Shown here piece by piece: positions 37,801 to 50,000 of a DNA stretch of 64,000 nucleotides. Source of the stretch: Nepenthes gracilis (taxonomy: Eukaryota > Streptophyta > Magnoliopsida > Caryophyllales > Nepenthaceae); assembly GCA_033239525.1 (NCBI GenBank), contig BSYO01000028.1, positions 13,199,597-13,263,596 on the forward strand, read 5' to 3'. Both the position numbers and the translations under genes were made by a program. The notes under the pieces are model-generated. The model searched no databases. It saw only the letters and a program-made list of their open reading frames with translations, and was not told the DNA's origin. Within the stretch, counting starts at the first letter, position 1; the number at the start of each line of letters is the position of its first letter.

Positions 37801-40110
37801 CTCGTCAAGAGTAAGACCAACAGCAACCATATTCGTAATTTGGCTGAGTCCTTCAAGGTACTCTGCACGCACCAGATGAAGTTAAACCCTTCAAAGTGCG
37901 TCTTCGGAGTATCCTCAGAAAAGTTCCTTGGTTTTATCGTCTCTCAGTGAGGGATCATAGCAAACCTGGAGAAGATCAAAGCTCCCACGAACAAATCTCC
38001 GCCACGAAGCGTCAAGGAAGTCTAGAGGTTAATCGGACGACTGGCAATACTGTCCCGCTTCTTGGCAAAGTCAGGGGACAAGTATTAGTCTTTTTTCAAG
38101 CCTATAAGGGGGACTAAAATGAACGGTTTCCAGTAAACTATGCAGTGCCAGGCATCCTTCGATGAGTTGAAGTAGTATTTGGTCAGTCCACCATTGCTAA
38201 CGTCACCCAGGAGCGAAGAACAGCTGTACCTCTACTTGACAGCATCAGTGGTGGCTTTTAACTCAGTTCTCCTGTGCCTGGAATCTAACTCTCAGCGGCC
38301 GGTCTACTATGTGAGTAAAACGTTGACCGACCTAGAGACACACTATCCACGCGCTGAGAAGCTTGCTTTGGCAATTGTATTCTCCGCTTGAAAAATGAGA
38401 CCTTATTTGCAGGCTCATTGCATGGTCCTTTTGACCGACCAACCACTGAAGAATATTGTCTAGAAACCAAACTTTTTCGGATGGCTGGTTAAGTGAGTTA
38501 TCGAGTTGGGAGAGTTCGATATTAAATTTCGGCCTAGACCAGCCATCAAAGGGTAGGCTCTGGCCGATTTTGTCGTTGAGACTACAACACAAATTCCCGA
38601 TGAATAGCCCACTGAGGACGCAGAACAACCCAAGGAAGAGCCAAGATGAGTTCTCAATGTAGACGGATCGTCTACGGACGCAGGCAACGGTGCTGGAGTG
38701 GTCGTAAGGACTCCAGATGGGTTTGAGGTGAAGTACTCCTTTAAACTAGACTTTCTAGCCACCAACAATATTGTCTAGTACGAAATCCTGTTGGCCAGAT
38801 TACACTTGCCAAAGAGTGCTCAGCTAGACGACTCACATTTACAGTGACTTAGAGCTAGTCGTAAACTAGGTTAACGAAAATTTTGAGGCGTGCAACCCTC
38901 ACTTAGCCAAATACTTGACTAAGGCGAAGGACACATCCGGAGATTTGACTAGCTAACTTGTCCCACGTCCCCCAAATTGAAAATTGGAAGGCCGACCAAC
39001 TTGTAAGAGCAACGATGGTCGAAAATTTAGAGCAATACTTGAGAGACATGCGGGAAGTCCTAAGCCTCCCAACACTGAGGAGCCAAAAACGATGCAAATC
39101 TCCGATATGGAAAGTTGGATGACGCCTTATCAAAAATACTTGACGGATGGAGCACTGTCAGATAACGCGGACGAAGCCAAGCAGATCAAGAAGACGGCTG
39201 GCTGGTACACTATAGTCGATGGGCAGCTGTATAGCCGTGGTTACTCGACTCCGTACCTATGGTGCCTTACTCTCGAGGAGGCTGACTACGCCTTGAGCGA
39301 AGTTTACCTTAGGATATGCGGATCGTACATTGACGGCAAAAACCTAGCATTTAAGATCATGCGCTAGGGATATTACTGGCCAACCATGAATAAGGACGTC
39401 CTTGAATTCGTGAAGAAGCGTAAGAATTGCCAACTCCATGGCAATCTTTACCACCGACCGCCCGTCGAGTTGAGATCTTTTCAAGCTGCTTGGCCTTTCG
39501 CGCAATGGGGGCTCAATATTCTCAAACAATTTTCCATCACGATAGGGCAAAAGAAGTTCATCGTTACGGGCATTGACTACTTCACAAAGTGGGTTGAAGC
39601 CACCCCACTAGCCAAGATCATCGAGGATAACGCCCTGGAATTCATCCGCAAGAGTATAGTCAGTAGATTCGGCATTTTCGAGATCATCATGACTAATAAC
39701 GAAACCTAATTTTTAGGAGAATGTTTCACCAAGTATTGCACCAGTCTAGGCATCAGATTGCTCCATATTTCAGTGGCATTCTCCTAAGTAAATGGACAGG
39801 TGGAGGTCACAAACTGCACGCTATTCCACGGTCTAAAGACCAAGCTGGATGACGCAGGGTGTTCATGGGTTGACGAGTTATCCTTCGTCCTATGGTCTTA
39901 CTGGACGACTCCAAAGGAACCAACTCATGAAACGCCCTTCAATCACTGCTACGAGATTGAAGCGGTAATTCTGATTGAAATCGGATTTTCAAGCCTTAGG
40001 GTCGAGTCCTCCGACCCACAGAGTAATTACCAGAAAATCAGGAAACACCTAAACTTATTGGAGGAGGCCCACAACGCTACCAGAATGCAAATAGTGGCCT
40101 ATAAATAATG
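34889..40110 (+). pseudogene. Decayed gag-pol of the Tat element
   Basis: Gag starts MVNTRAQAS at 34889. Its core domain lies near 35510-35990 (FKMLIMDSYGGSTDPMDHL) and a former zinc-knuckle-like segment near 36290-36390. Aspartic protease: about 36670-37110 (LLYFDTFFKLDL). Reverse transcriptase: about 37290-37950, with YVND at the YVDD site. First RNase H: about 38180-38470 (YYVSKTLTDLETHYPRAEKL). Second RNase H: about 38650-38960 (NVDGSSTDAGNGAGVVV). Integrase: about 39370-40110 (GIDYFTKWVEA, then NGQVEVTN). Many in-frame stops and some frameshifts interrupt it, and active-site residues of protease, reverse transcriptase and integrase are altered. It belonged to one polyprotein. Confidence 0.9.
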
Positions 40111-40888
40111 AGTCACCTGCTATTACAATAAGAAAGTAAAAGCGTGACAATTCGAAATTAGAAACTTAGTCTTACGAAGTATCGAGGCTACCGGCAAGAC
40201 CACCAACCGAAATAAGCTTTCTCCGAATTAAAAAGACCATTTTCTAGTCTTAGCCGTCCTATGGAATGGAGCATACAAACTCCGAATCCAGAATAACAAG
40301 TTGGTCTCATGGACGTGGAACGCGATCTACCTCAAGTGCTACTTCCAATAAAGGCACAGGTAGGCCATCTAAGTTACACGTGTATATGTGTGAATTTGCA
40401 AGGTTATACAAATGACCTAGATTGCCCCTAAGTCGAGTGAGTTTTCACCCGTTCGTAATTAAGCCCTGGTCGACATGAGATAGTGTGATCAGTCAATGAT
40501 GATCGACAGGAGCAAAGTACTCCGTCTAAAAGCTAGCCGCCCAAGTTTACACCTGGGTAGAGCCACCAAATCTCTACTCACGCACGAGTGTAGAACAGGC
40601 TTGGCGTGACATCAGGATTCACCTTGATGTCTTCTCCAGGAAAAAAATCCATTAGAGAGCACCACAAACATCTCAAACGAGGCGGACTGTCAACTTGTGT
40701 ACACTACACCAAGTTGGCCGGCCAACACGAGGACAAGTAATCCAAAAATGATAACAAAGGTAAAGATGCAGAGCATCAGCAAAGCTATCATTTTATTGAT
40801 TATGTCTGTGCATTTACAACTATAAAAAAGTAAAGGTATAAAAAGTTTACGGTGGAGCGGAGCCCCTAGGAGGAGGCGCCGGTGGCTC

Positions 40889-42746
40889 CTAACTACTCCG
40901 AGGCAGCCCCACAAGATTCTCACGACGGCTGGTAGAATGGTTTGCGGGGTCAAGGACGTCAACTGGAAAGCTAGGGTCAACCATCTGTGTAATGTATCGA
41001 TGAAAATTGACACCTTCCCACACCCGTGCCCACAACATATTGTGGATCTCATGGGGATGAATGCGAGTAGACAACTTGTTCTCCAGCGATGTAATCCGTC
41101 TTGAGAGTTTGTCAGTGCGCCTCACTGTCCGATCAGCTTTCTCCCTCAATCTGGCGTTCTCCTCTTTCAGTCCGACATTTTCCTCTTTCAGACTTGATAA
41201 CACAGATTGAAGAGTAGCTGTGTCTTCCTGGTGCTCCACGTCCTCCTCGAACTAGGCAATTTCTCTATTATGGTCTGGAGATCACTGGGTCCTTTTGGCG
41301 TAGTCCCTTACTGACTGTGTCCGTTATTCTCTCCACCTTTAAAAGCTAAAAGCGTCAAATATCAACAACAGAGAAAAAAAAGGGAAGGAAGATTTCGAAG
41401 GCTTACCTGCCGTACTCTGTGCTCTAGCCTCACTGGCCTGCTCCGAGACCTTGGCCTTGGCGGCGGAGAATTGAAAATAGTAATATCCTGGATACGCTCC
41501 ACGAAGCCTTCTGCCACAGACTTCTTCGGCAACTCCACAGTAAGGCCAACTGTCTCAACAAGCTCTCCGGTGGTAGGCTCATCCATCAGCTCAACACTGA
41601 TGCCAACCGCCTCTAGGGGCTCTCTGGCGGTTGGCACCTCAGGCGCCTTCTGGAGCTCTTTGGCAGCAGGCTCCTCGAGCAACTCAATGGCCTACACAAC
41701 GGGAAGCTCTATGGGTGCCTCCAGGAGCTCACTGGCAGCTGGCTCTTCAAACAATTCAGCAGCCTGCGCAACTGGGAGCTCAACAGGTGACTCCGACTGC
41801 ATCGCCAAGTGCCTCGGTTGCGATAGAGTAAGAACGGCACTACTCACAGCAAAACGCATCTTGGCCCTGTACGCCTCCATAGTAGCCTCAACATCGCCAA
41901 CACTGAAATCGTCTCCGGTTCCGGTGAATTGGCCAGCCAAAATGTAATCTGGTTCCATGGAGGAAGAAGAAGAAGGCATCACTATTGCCGCCTTCTTCTA
42001 CCTTGGACTGCAGGGAGCTTCCTCGGTGGAAGATGTGCCGGCAGACTTAATTGTAAGAGCCCTAGTCTTCCTCTTTCGGGAAGGAACCTTCATTTTCTGG
42101 ACCGGAGAAGGTGGCCTCCATCATGCCCTCCTGGCTTCCTATCAGGAAACCAAGTGGTTTCTCTGGAACTCGAAGAGGTGGTCCTTCACTAGCTTCAGAA
42201 GCGGCTCCATAGAGGCAAGCTCCTTGGTTGTGGGTGTCCCGGTGTAAGTATTGGGCACCATGTCCTAATCCTTGACCAGAGGCCATGACTCATTAACATG
42301 AACATAGAAGAACTTGTTCTTCTAATTCTTCCAAGAGTTATAGATTGTGTTACTAATCTAGAGCCCTCGTGGGGATAGGGAAACCCATTCTTCACCCTAG
42401 ATGAACTGAAATATCACCCTAAATGCCTCCACCGTCAGCAGCTTTGAATGATGGCGGAGAAAAATGCAAAGCGTGCACAAGTATTGCACAGCGTTGGTAT
42501 GAAACCGAGTGATGGGGATCTGAAGAGTGGTAAGGATGTCCAACAGCTCGTCAGGGACGGGAAGACGTAGCCCACTCCTCAAGTGGGCCTTGTATATGGT
42601 GATGCAGCCCTCAAGAGGAGAGTACGCCCTGTCTTCCTTGCTGAGCATCCTGCAGACTACCCCTTAGAAATATTGTACTGAACGTACAACTCCTTCATTT
42701 CACTGACTGTGATCATTGAAGCAATCTGGATTACAAAAGGCGCCAT
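40889..42746 (-). pseudogene. Antisense reading frame of the Tat element (gypsy-type transposon ORF)
   Basis: On the strand opposite to gag-pol a coding-like series runs from MAPFVIQIASM at 42746, through a conserved-looking block (YSPLEGCITIYKAHLRSGLR and FHTNAVQYLC, 42640-42400), then ESWPLV (~42290) and a Glu/Pro-rich repetitive tail (ELPVA, EPAA, KELQKAPEVP). It ends in a coiled coil rich in KEENARLREKAD at 41239-40889. The first block resembles the plant 'putative gypsy type transposon' domain. One early frameshift (near 42655) and several stops break it. A plausible 70-bp intron (41337-41406, GTAAGC...AAAG) joins the tail to the coiled-coil part. The product's role is unknown. Confidence 0.6.
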
Positions 42747-43039
42747 GGAAACGGGAGAAGGAAGGAAGCGAAACGCTTAGAAAATTTTCAGGAAGAAAGT
42801 GTGAGAAGTTTGAAAACAAAACAGCCAGAGTACTTAAAGGCATGTAAATGCTAAAGAAGAAGAACCATCTCTAAAAAGTATGTCCATCACTGTTGACACG
42901 TGTCACTTCTGGAGAGGATGCAGTTGAATCAAATCCTCTGGCACATTAATTATCAGGATCGCAAATTCACTGCATGCAGACACGTGGCAAACTTTTTGAC
43001 TGACAGTCCAGCAGCATGATGGCGCTTGTTTCAACGCCA

Positions 43040-43960
43040 ACCAATTCTCTGGAATTTGGCCCAGGCAGCCAACGAATCTGATAAGTGCTTCCTTTGCCAG
43101 TTCTCTGAATTTTGGCCTAGACGGTAAACGAATCCGGTCAACACTTGCTTCAACAATTCTCCGAATTTTGGCCTAGACGGTCAATGAATCCGGTTAACGT
43201 TTCCTTCGCCAATTCTCTAGATTTTGGTCCAAACGGTCAATAAATCCGGTCAATACTTTCTCTGGTAGTTCTCCGGATTTTGGCTAAGACGGTCAACGCT
43301 TCCTTCGCCAGTTCTCCGGATTTTGGCCTAGACGATCAATGAATCTAGTCAATACTTCTTTCACCAACTTTCCAGATCTTCGTCCAGACGGTCAACGAAT
43401 TCAATCAACACTTACTCCCAAAATTCTCCAGATTTTGGCCTAAACGGTCAAAGAATCCGATCAATACTTCCTTCGCCAGTTCTCCGAATTTTGGCCCAAA
43501 CGGTCAATAAATCTGGTCAACACTTACTCCGATAATTCTACGAATTTTGGCCAAGATGGTCAACGAATCTGATCAGCACTTCCTTCGCTAGTTCTCCGGA
43601 TTGTGGCCCAGACGGTCAATGAATCCGGCTAACACTTCCTCTGACAGTTCTTCAGATTTTGGTCTAGATGGTTAACGAATTCGGTCAATACTTCCTTTGC
43701 CAACTCTCTGTATTTTAGTCCAAACGGTCAACGAATCTAGTTAACACTTTCTCCGACAGTTCTCCGAATTTTGGCTTAGACGGTTAACGAATCGGGTCAA
43801 CGCTTCCTTTGGCAGTTCTCCGAATTTTAGCCTAGATGGTCAACGAATCCCGTCAACGCCTTCTTTATTAGTTCTTCGAATTCTGGCCTAAACGGTCAAT
43901 GAATCCAGTCAATAATTCTCTTTAGCCAGTTTTTTGGATCTTGACTTAGTGGTCAAGAAC
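43040..43960. repeat. Tandem array of about 16 units of ~56 bp in the Tat 3' region
   Basis: Each unit reads roughly AGTTCTCCGAATTTTGGCCT, then AGACGGTCAACGAATCCGGT, then CAACACTTCCTTCGCC, with 5-20% changes between neighbours. Arrays in the 3' non-coding part are known from Tat/Ogre elements. The unit's CGGTCAACG...CCGGTCAA core echoes the inverted motif in the LTR U3. Confidence 0.92.
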
Positions 43961-44084
43961 TCCAAGCAACTCAATCGATAGACTAAGATTCATGGCCAGC
44001 TTCCTCACCAAAGTATCCCAGTCAAGCCATCCCGTTGTGAACATTTTGTAGGCCGGAGTCCTAGACTTCAGTATAGGGGGCTAG

Positions 44085-44661
44085 TGATGGGTACGCCAAT
44101 AACAGGTTGGCCCACGAAAGATGAACGACCCAAATCCATAGTGACCCATTTACACTTGGACGGCCAATGCTTGTCGTTGACCGGACTAGAGGCTAATAAG
44201 CCAGTCAAAGCCCAAGAGCAGGACGGCCCACTTGGGCCCAAGATGGTCGACGCTTCCGTTGACCGGAAGCATGCAAGACAGTCAATACTTCCATTGACCG
44301 AAAGTATGACCAGTTGACCTATAGAAGATCAGGCCTCGAGCGGCCCAGGCCCAATGGGCCCACGCATCTGTCCTCGTGCAGCAACGGTCTTCTTCTTTGA
44401 TTTCGCACTCTCCATAAAAGGTAACCTCCATTATAACAGTTACTTCCAGAATCAATGCACATCCTTGAAGGTAGACGACAGAATCATTTCCCTGTCTTCT
44501 GGAAACCCTAACAGTTACAAAATATAAAAAGAAAGCAATCAATCTAACGACCGTTCAGCCATAAAGGCCACATGTCAGAAAAGGCAACGGTCCCAATAGA
44601 GCGTGGGTATCAAGCCCTTCTACACAAGAAAGGTAGCCCAGCGTAGCAACTATAAAAGGCC
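44085..44661 (+). repeat. Partial LTR (U3 only) before the true 3' LTR
   Basis: Starts TGATGGGTAC right after a purine tract (GTATAGGGGGCTAG), follows the LTR sequence for about 577 bp and stops directly after the TATA box (CTATAAAAGGC). The next ~160 bp (44662-44820) repeat the internal 3' end seen at 43930-44084 (GGATCTTGACTTAGTGGTCA ... GGGGGCTAG), leading into the full LTR. Confidence 0.88.
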
Positions 44662-44820
44662 TAACAACTCCGGATCTTGACTTAGTGGTCAACAACTCTA
44701 AGCAACTCAATCGATAGACTAAGAGTCATTGCCAACTTCTTCACTAAGGTATTCCAGTCAAGCCGTCCCATCGTAAACATATTGGAGGCTGGAGTCCCAA
44801 ACCACCAGTATGGGGGCTAG

Positions 44821-45811
44821 TGATGGGTACACTAATAACGGGCTAGCCCACGATGGAGAAATGACCCAGATCCACAACGATCTATTTATACCTAGACGGT
44901 CAACGCTAGCTGTTGATCGAATGAGAGGTTAATGAGCAAGTCAAAACCCAAGAGCAAGACGACCCATTTGGACCCAAGAAGGTCAATGCCTCTGTTGACC
45001 GGAAGCATGCAAGACGGTAAATACTTTCATTAATCGAAAATATGACCAGTTGACCGGCCGAAGATCAGGCCTTGAGCGGTCCAAGCCCAGATTAGCCCAC
45101 ACGTCCGTCCTCGTGCAGTAATAGTCTTCTTTCCTGATTTCATGTTCTCCACAGAAGACAACTTTTATTGTAACGGTTGCTTCTAGAATGAATGCGCATC
45201 CTTGAATGAAGGTGGCGTAATCCTTTCCCTATCTGTTGGAAACCTTAGTGGTTACAGAACGTAGAAGAAAATCAATCAATCCAACGACCATTACAGTCAT
45301 AAATGCTGCACACCAAAAAAGGCAGCGGTTCCATCAAAGCGTGGGTATCAAGTCGTTCTACACAAGGAAGACAGCCCAGCATAGCAGCTTTAAAAGGCGA
45401 TGGAGATCACGCTTTAAGACATGTTTTGACTTGCCTGAAAAGGCCTTCTCTTGTAAAGCTCTCATGCTTTCAGTAGTCCTACACATCAGCGCTTTCTCTC
45501 TCTACTACTACGTTCCCAGTAAACTCAGTACTTAGAGACCTCGCTCCTCATAAGAAACCAAAACTTCTCTACTTACGAGAGCAATCCCACTCCCACAAGC
45601 ACTCTTTACATTTATACTGCATCTTATCGTATTCATCTTCCACCTTTGAAGGCTATTTATTGGCTTGAGTGTCAAAATATTTTTGGTTGGACAATATCCC
45701 ACCGACACCTAACCACTTGTTCACAGTTATGGTGTGTAGGATCCAAACTCAATGGATGGAGTCGGACTTAGACGGATGATTTAATTCAAAATTTGGATTA
45801 AGGACACGTCA
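44821..45811 (+). repeat. 3' LTR of the Tat element
   Basis: 991 bp, TGATGGGTAC ... GGACACGTCA, preceded by TATGGGGGCTAG. It aligns end to end with the 5' LTR, with many substitutions, so the insertion is old. Confidence 0.88.
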
Positions 45812-46450
45812 GAAAGAAATTTAAAAATTAAAGAAATATTTTTTTTTTTTGACTAAATAAATCCAAATATTTGCCTAACATAAATTCCATATTTGTGTTT
45901 TTGAATAGAGTAATAATTAAAAAATTTAGTAGTTAAATAATAAAAATTAAATAATTATATAAACCACTGAAATAAACAGTCACAATTTTAAAAAATTATA
46001 GTCCTAATTCTGAATTATATTATAATTAAAAGGTCACGAGAATGACTTATAAAATGGAATAATTATTTAACTCATTTAAAATAATATTTAATATTTACTT
46101 ATTTAAATTTTAATTCTTAGCATCAAATAATTGTAAAAATTTTGCCAAAACGAATCACAACATCACTTATTTAAGGGTAATTCCTCAATCTGAGTATTAT
46201 TTTCCAACTGGAAATTGTCCGACGATAAAATGACCCGACCCCGACCCGTTTGAATTCATGGAGTCGAACTCTTCGCACTGAAAAAAACCCGAAATGATCC
46301 AACTGAAAACGAAAATTAACCTTCCCGACACCAGTGTCTGCCTCAAATGACCATAACCAAAAATTCAAAATTTTCGGAGCAGCAGAGTTCGAGAGATGGA
46401 AATTCTAGGGGCAAAAATGGCGATCCCATATTTCATCATCGTCCTCGCAC

Positions 46451-46461
46451 GTATATATAGG
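46451..46461 (+). promoter_or_regulatory. Candidate TATA box of EHD
   Basis: CGTATATATAGGC lies about 300 bp before the EHD ATG and about 110 bp before the CT-rich leader. It is the best TATA-like word in the region, but no transcript start is known. Confidence 0.4.
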
Positions 46462-46563
46462 CTGCAATTCAACCCAAATTTCCCGCCAAAATTCCCCCAA
46501 CAACTCCAACTGAATTCACTTGACTCACACTGACCAGCCAAATTCTGTTATCAGGGACACACG

Positions 46564-46602
46564 CTCTCTCTCTCTCTCTCTCTCTCTCTCCTTCTCTCTC
46601 TC
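46564..46602. repeat. (CT)n microsatellite in the EHD 5' leader
   Basis: Near-perfect CT repeat of about 39 bp, with one CTT break, probably in the 5' UTR. A second CT run lies at 47038-47069, about 10 bp inside intron 2. Confidence 0.9.
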
Positions 46603-46604
46603 TT

Positions 46605-46827
46605 ATGAGGATAGAAAATTCAAATAGGGATGCACAAAATACACAAACTTCTGCAGCGTAAAGACAGGTTTAGAGGCAGGGATAATTTCAAAAACTTTTG
46701 CGATTTTTGTAAAGAAGGGTCGTGGTGGTGTTGGATTTTATCAAGTTCCGGTAAAAATGGAAATAGCGGTGCTTCCGTTAAGCCCGTGTTCGAAGGATTC
46801 TCGAAAGATTTATCAAGAATGGTTTAG
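46605..46827 (+). promoter_or_regulatory. Two upstream ORFs in the EHD leader
   Basis: A first ATG at 46605 opens an 18-codon frame ending at 46661. A second ATG at 46630 opens a 65-codon frame (to 46827) that overlaps the EHD start at 46757 in another frame. If transcription starts upstream of 46605, both could reduce initiation at the main ATG. Without the transcript start this is inference. Confidence 0.4.
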
Positions 46828-47034
46828 CTATACCGATTCTGGTGAATTTCCATTTTCTTTGCTTCTTGTTTTTTCCTTAACAGATTATAATTTATAAATC
46901 TTTTGATTCATTGTGCTTAGTTTTCTGTTCTAATTGTTTTGAGTTCAGATGGTGATGGTCGAATCACTGCTAATGATGCGATTAAGTTCTTCGCTATGTC
47001 CAATCTGTCCAAGCAAGATCTCAAGCTGGTATAC

Positions 47035-47073
<39 letters not shown>

Positions 47074-50000
47074 TTACTGCAAACGCTAATTTAAAATCTT
47101 TTTGTGTGTGCTCAAGTTTCTCGGCCTTCCTTAATTCCCTGATATGCTTGCACTGCTTAATTAAATACTAGCAGTATAAACATTTTCTTGGGGTCAACTC
47201 GAACAATTCTTTTTTACAAATATTTTGACTCCATTTTCTTAGATGACTGCTTCTTATAAGAGTTTGAGGAAGTTATTTTTTGTGAAAATATGCACCCGTT
47301 TATGCAATTTTGATATTTTGTTAGTCATTAGTAAGTTGAAATTAGTGTTACTTCATTTTCAAAAATAGAAATTTCCAAACTGTTGGGATTTTTTTTTTTT
47401 TTTTTTGGAGATTGGAGGCAGTTACTAATTTTTCCATGAGTTTGGCGTGCAAAAATTTTGGCTAGCTATTTGTTCAAATATGTATTAGCTTTTGAAATTT
47501 GAAATTTATCTGGTTTACTAGTTAGCTAAAATCAGTATTCATTGCTTCTTGTGACCCGATTGCCCTCAATAAAATCCAAGAAAAGGAAAGCAGGGGAAAG
47601 AAAGAGCCAAAAAAGGCTTCGTTCTTTTTTACGCAGAAATTAAAAAAAGAGAACTTTCTTTTTTGCTTCTATTTATTAAGTTTTGGGTCACTAAGTATTA
47701 TAATAAACAGATAGTCATTGAGAGGACATACTATAATCGCATGTGGTATGCTTGGGTGAAGATATCAAAAGAGGGTTACATAATATTTGTGCGATGGTCA
47801 ACTAAGGGTTGGTTGAGGATTGTCCATGCGACTAAGGAATCTGAAGGATCGCGTGATATTTTTACTAAGGTTGGCCGATGGTCGATCGAAAGTTAGCAAA
47901 GTGGCACATGATGGGCATTTGAGGGACGTGCGTGCATTGTTTGCCCAGAAGAGTAGCACTGGATGTGCACTTGAGAGATGCATGTGCGTGCTTTATCAGA
48001 AAAGTGGTGTTTGATGCACACTTGAAGAGTGCTCTTGCACCATTTGTCTAGAGAGGTCGCGCTTAATACGTGCCTGATTGGCACTCGTGCGCTATTTCTG
48101 ATATAAAGTTACACGTGACGTGATTTTAGGGCATCCAAAATCATTTTTTTTACACATAGAGTTCCGCACAGATAGAGAGAAGAGAAGAAGAGAAAGAGGT
48201 TCGACATCTCGTTGAGGTCCGATTTGAGTTTCGTTTTTCGTTTAGGTAGGGTACATTATTCTAATATTATTTTCTAGGACGTATTGCTGTTTAGTTACTT
48301 TTATTTCTTAGTATATTTTTTCTTATGTGTTGTTAAGTGTATTGAAGGGGTTAACATTTAATTATTCTTTACTTGAATTGTAGTGAAAGAATTTTGCACG
48401 AGGTTATTTTATAACTGGCACTATCATTATAGTGAATTTGTTCGGAACTTATTCAATGATTTTTTTGGTTGAGAAGGTTTACCACGATAAAAATCATTAT
48501 ACATTATTATATTCCTTATATTTATGAGTTTGGTGGTTGATATTTGACAGGGGTTTGGGTGGGTTTGTCTGCTGCATTGAGTGTGCATATTTTGGTCAAA
48601 TCCCAATAAGTGGTATCAGAATATAGGTTATTCAGGGTTGTAAAAACTATGATTTGATGGCATCAATATCGAAGAGCTTGCAATTCTGCATTAAGCAATT
48701 TGATGGGCAAAATAGTTTCATTCTTTGGTAAGAAAGAGTGAGGAATATTTTGACTCGAAAAGAAACGGTAAAAGCATTTCGAAATATACATGATAAGCTG
48801 GAGAAGATGAAGGATGAATAGTAGTAAGATATGAAAGATTTTGCTAATTGTATGGTTTAGTTATATCTCATGGATAATATTCTTCAAAAGTCATAGATTT
48901 GTCGGATCTAACAGAGGTTTGGATAAATTTGAGAGCCAGTATAAGTTTAAGTCATTGATAACAATATTACATGTAAAGAAGAAGTTCTATGGCCTTTAAT
49001 TGTCAGATGGAAAAAGTTTTGAGAAGCACTTGAACAAGTTTAATCAAATTTTAACGTAGATATCAGCACTTGATGAGAAGATTTAGGAGGAAGATAAGGC
49101 GTTGGTGTTACTGGCTCTTTATTAGTTTGATACGATCGTATTGTCACGGCACTACTGCTTGAGAATGACACGCTCAATGTTGATGAGGTCATCGTTTCAT
49201 TACTTATTAATGAGTCTAGGCAAAAGGGAAGCATTAAGATTTCAGTGGAGCCGAGTCTCTTGGTATCCACTGGTGGTCGGGGGTACGGGAGATTGAGGGG
49301 CCGAGAGGACAAATTGGAGAGGAGTAATAGTCAGCTCAAGTTTCAGAACATTAAATGCTTCCATTAGGTAAGAAGGACCATATGAAGAGAGATTGCTTTA
49401 AGAGAAGCTGAAGGAGGGTGGTAGATAGTGTCAAGAGAGGAGAGATCATGAAGGAAATGATCAGGTCTCTATTGCTACTTGCGGAGACCTTTTAATCGTC
49501 CACACAAGGAAAACATAAAGTTTTACCAATCACGAGATGAGTTGGCTGATAGATAGCGATTCCTCACATTATGCGATATCGAGAAAGTCTCTTTTCACCT
49601 CATATACGCCAGAGGATTACAGGGTATTAAAGATGAGCAATGATAGCTCGTCGATGGTAGTTGGCATTGGGGACGTTAGTTTGCGAACAAGTAACAGGAT
49701 GAAACTCATATTGAAGGGCATGCAACATGCCCCAAATTTACAATTGAATGTGATTTTAACCAGAAAGTTTGATAATGATGGTTTTTACATAGCATCCAGA
49801 AAAGGCCAGTAAAAATTCACCAAATGTGCCTCGATTGTGGCAAGAAAAATCAAACATTCAAGCCAAAATTTGATGGAGATTTCGGTTGCCAAGAGCGACA
49901 TCAAGGTGACCAATTGGGGTATTAGTTAAGGTGGTGGGGAGAGGAGGTTGATGAGGAGTGTAAGGAGGAGCGAGTCTATCGTGGAGAAGAAGTCAAAGGG

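Larger units (their letters stand above)
33818..45811 (+). mobile_element. Ty3/gypsy retrotransposon of the Tat lineage, about 12 kb, decayed
   Basis: Two LTRs (33818-34801 and 44821-45811) begin TGATG and end in CA, flanked by GAAAA and GAAAG (one mismatch). A primer site TTGGCGCCG follows the 5' LTR and a purine tract TATGGGGGCTAG precedes the 3' LTR. The internal order is gag, protease, reverse transcriptase, RNase H, a second RNase H, integrase. The second RNase H, a long antisense frame and a 3' tandem array are traits of the plant Tat/Ogre group. Every coding segment is broken by stops, so the copy is not autonomous. Confidence 0.92.
45812..46756. other. EHD upstream region and 5' leader
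   Basis: AT-rich to about 46150, then richer in coding-like composition. TATATATAGGC near 46451-46461 is a candidate TATA box. A long CT run and upstream ATGs follow (separate entries). The minus-strand frame at 46171-46368 shows no family resemblance. Confidence 0.5.

Noticed and set aside
43040..43960. Regular ~56-bp repeats resembling a CRISPR array
   Set aside because: The whole unit repeats with no unique spacers, it sits inside a plant retrotransposon, and the setting is a nuclear genome.
49537..49812. Open 91-codon protease-like frame as a domesticated gene
   Set aside because: It is part of a clearly decayed element with stops on both sides and an altered DSG motif.
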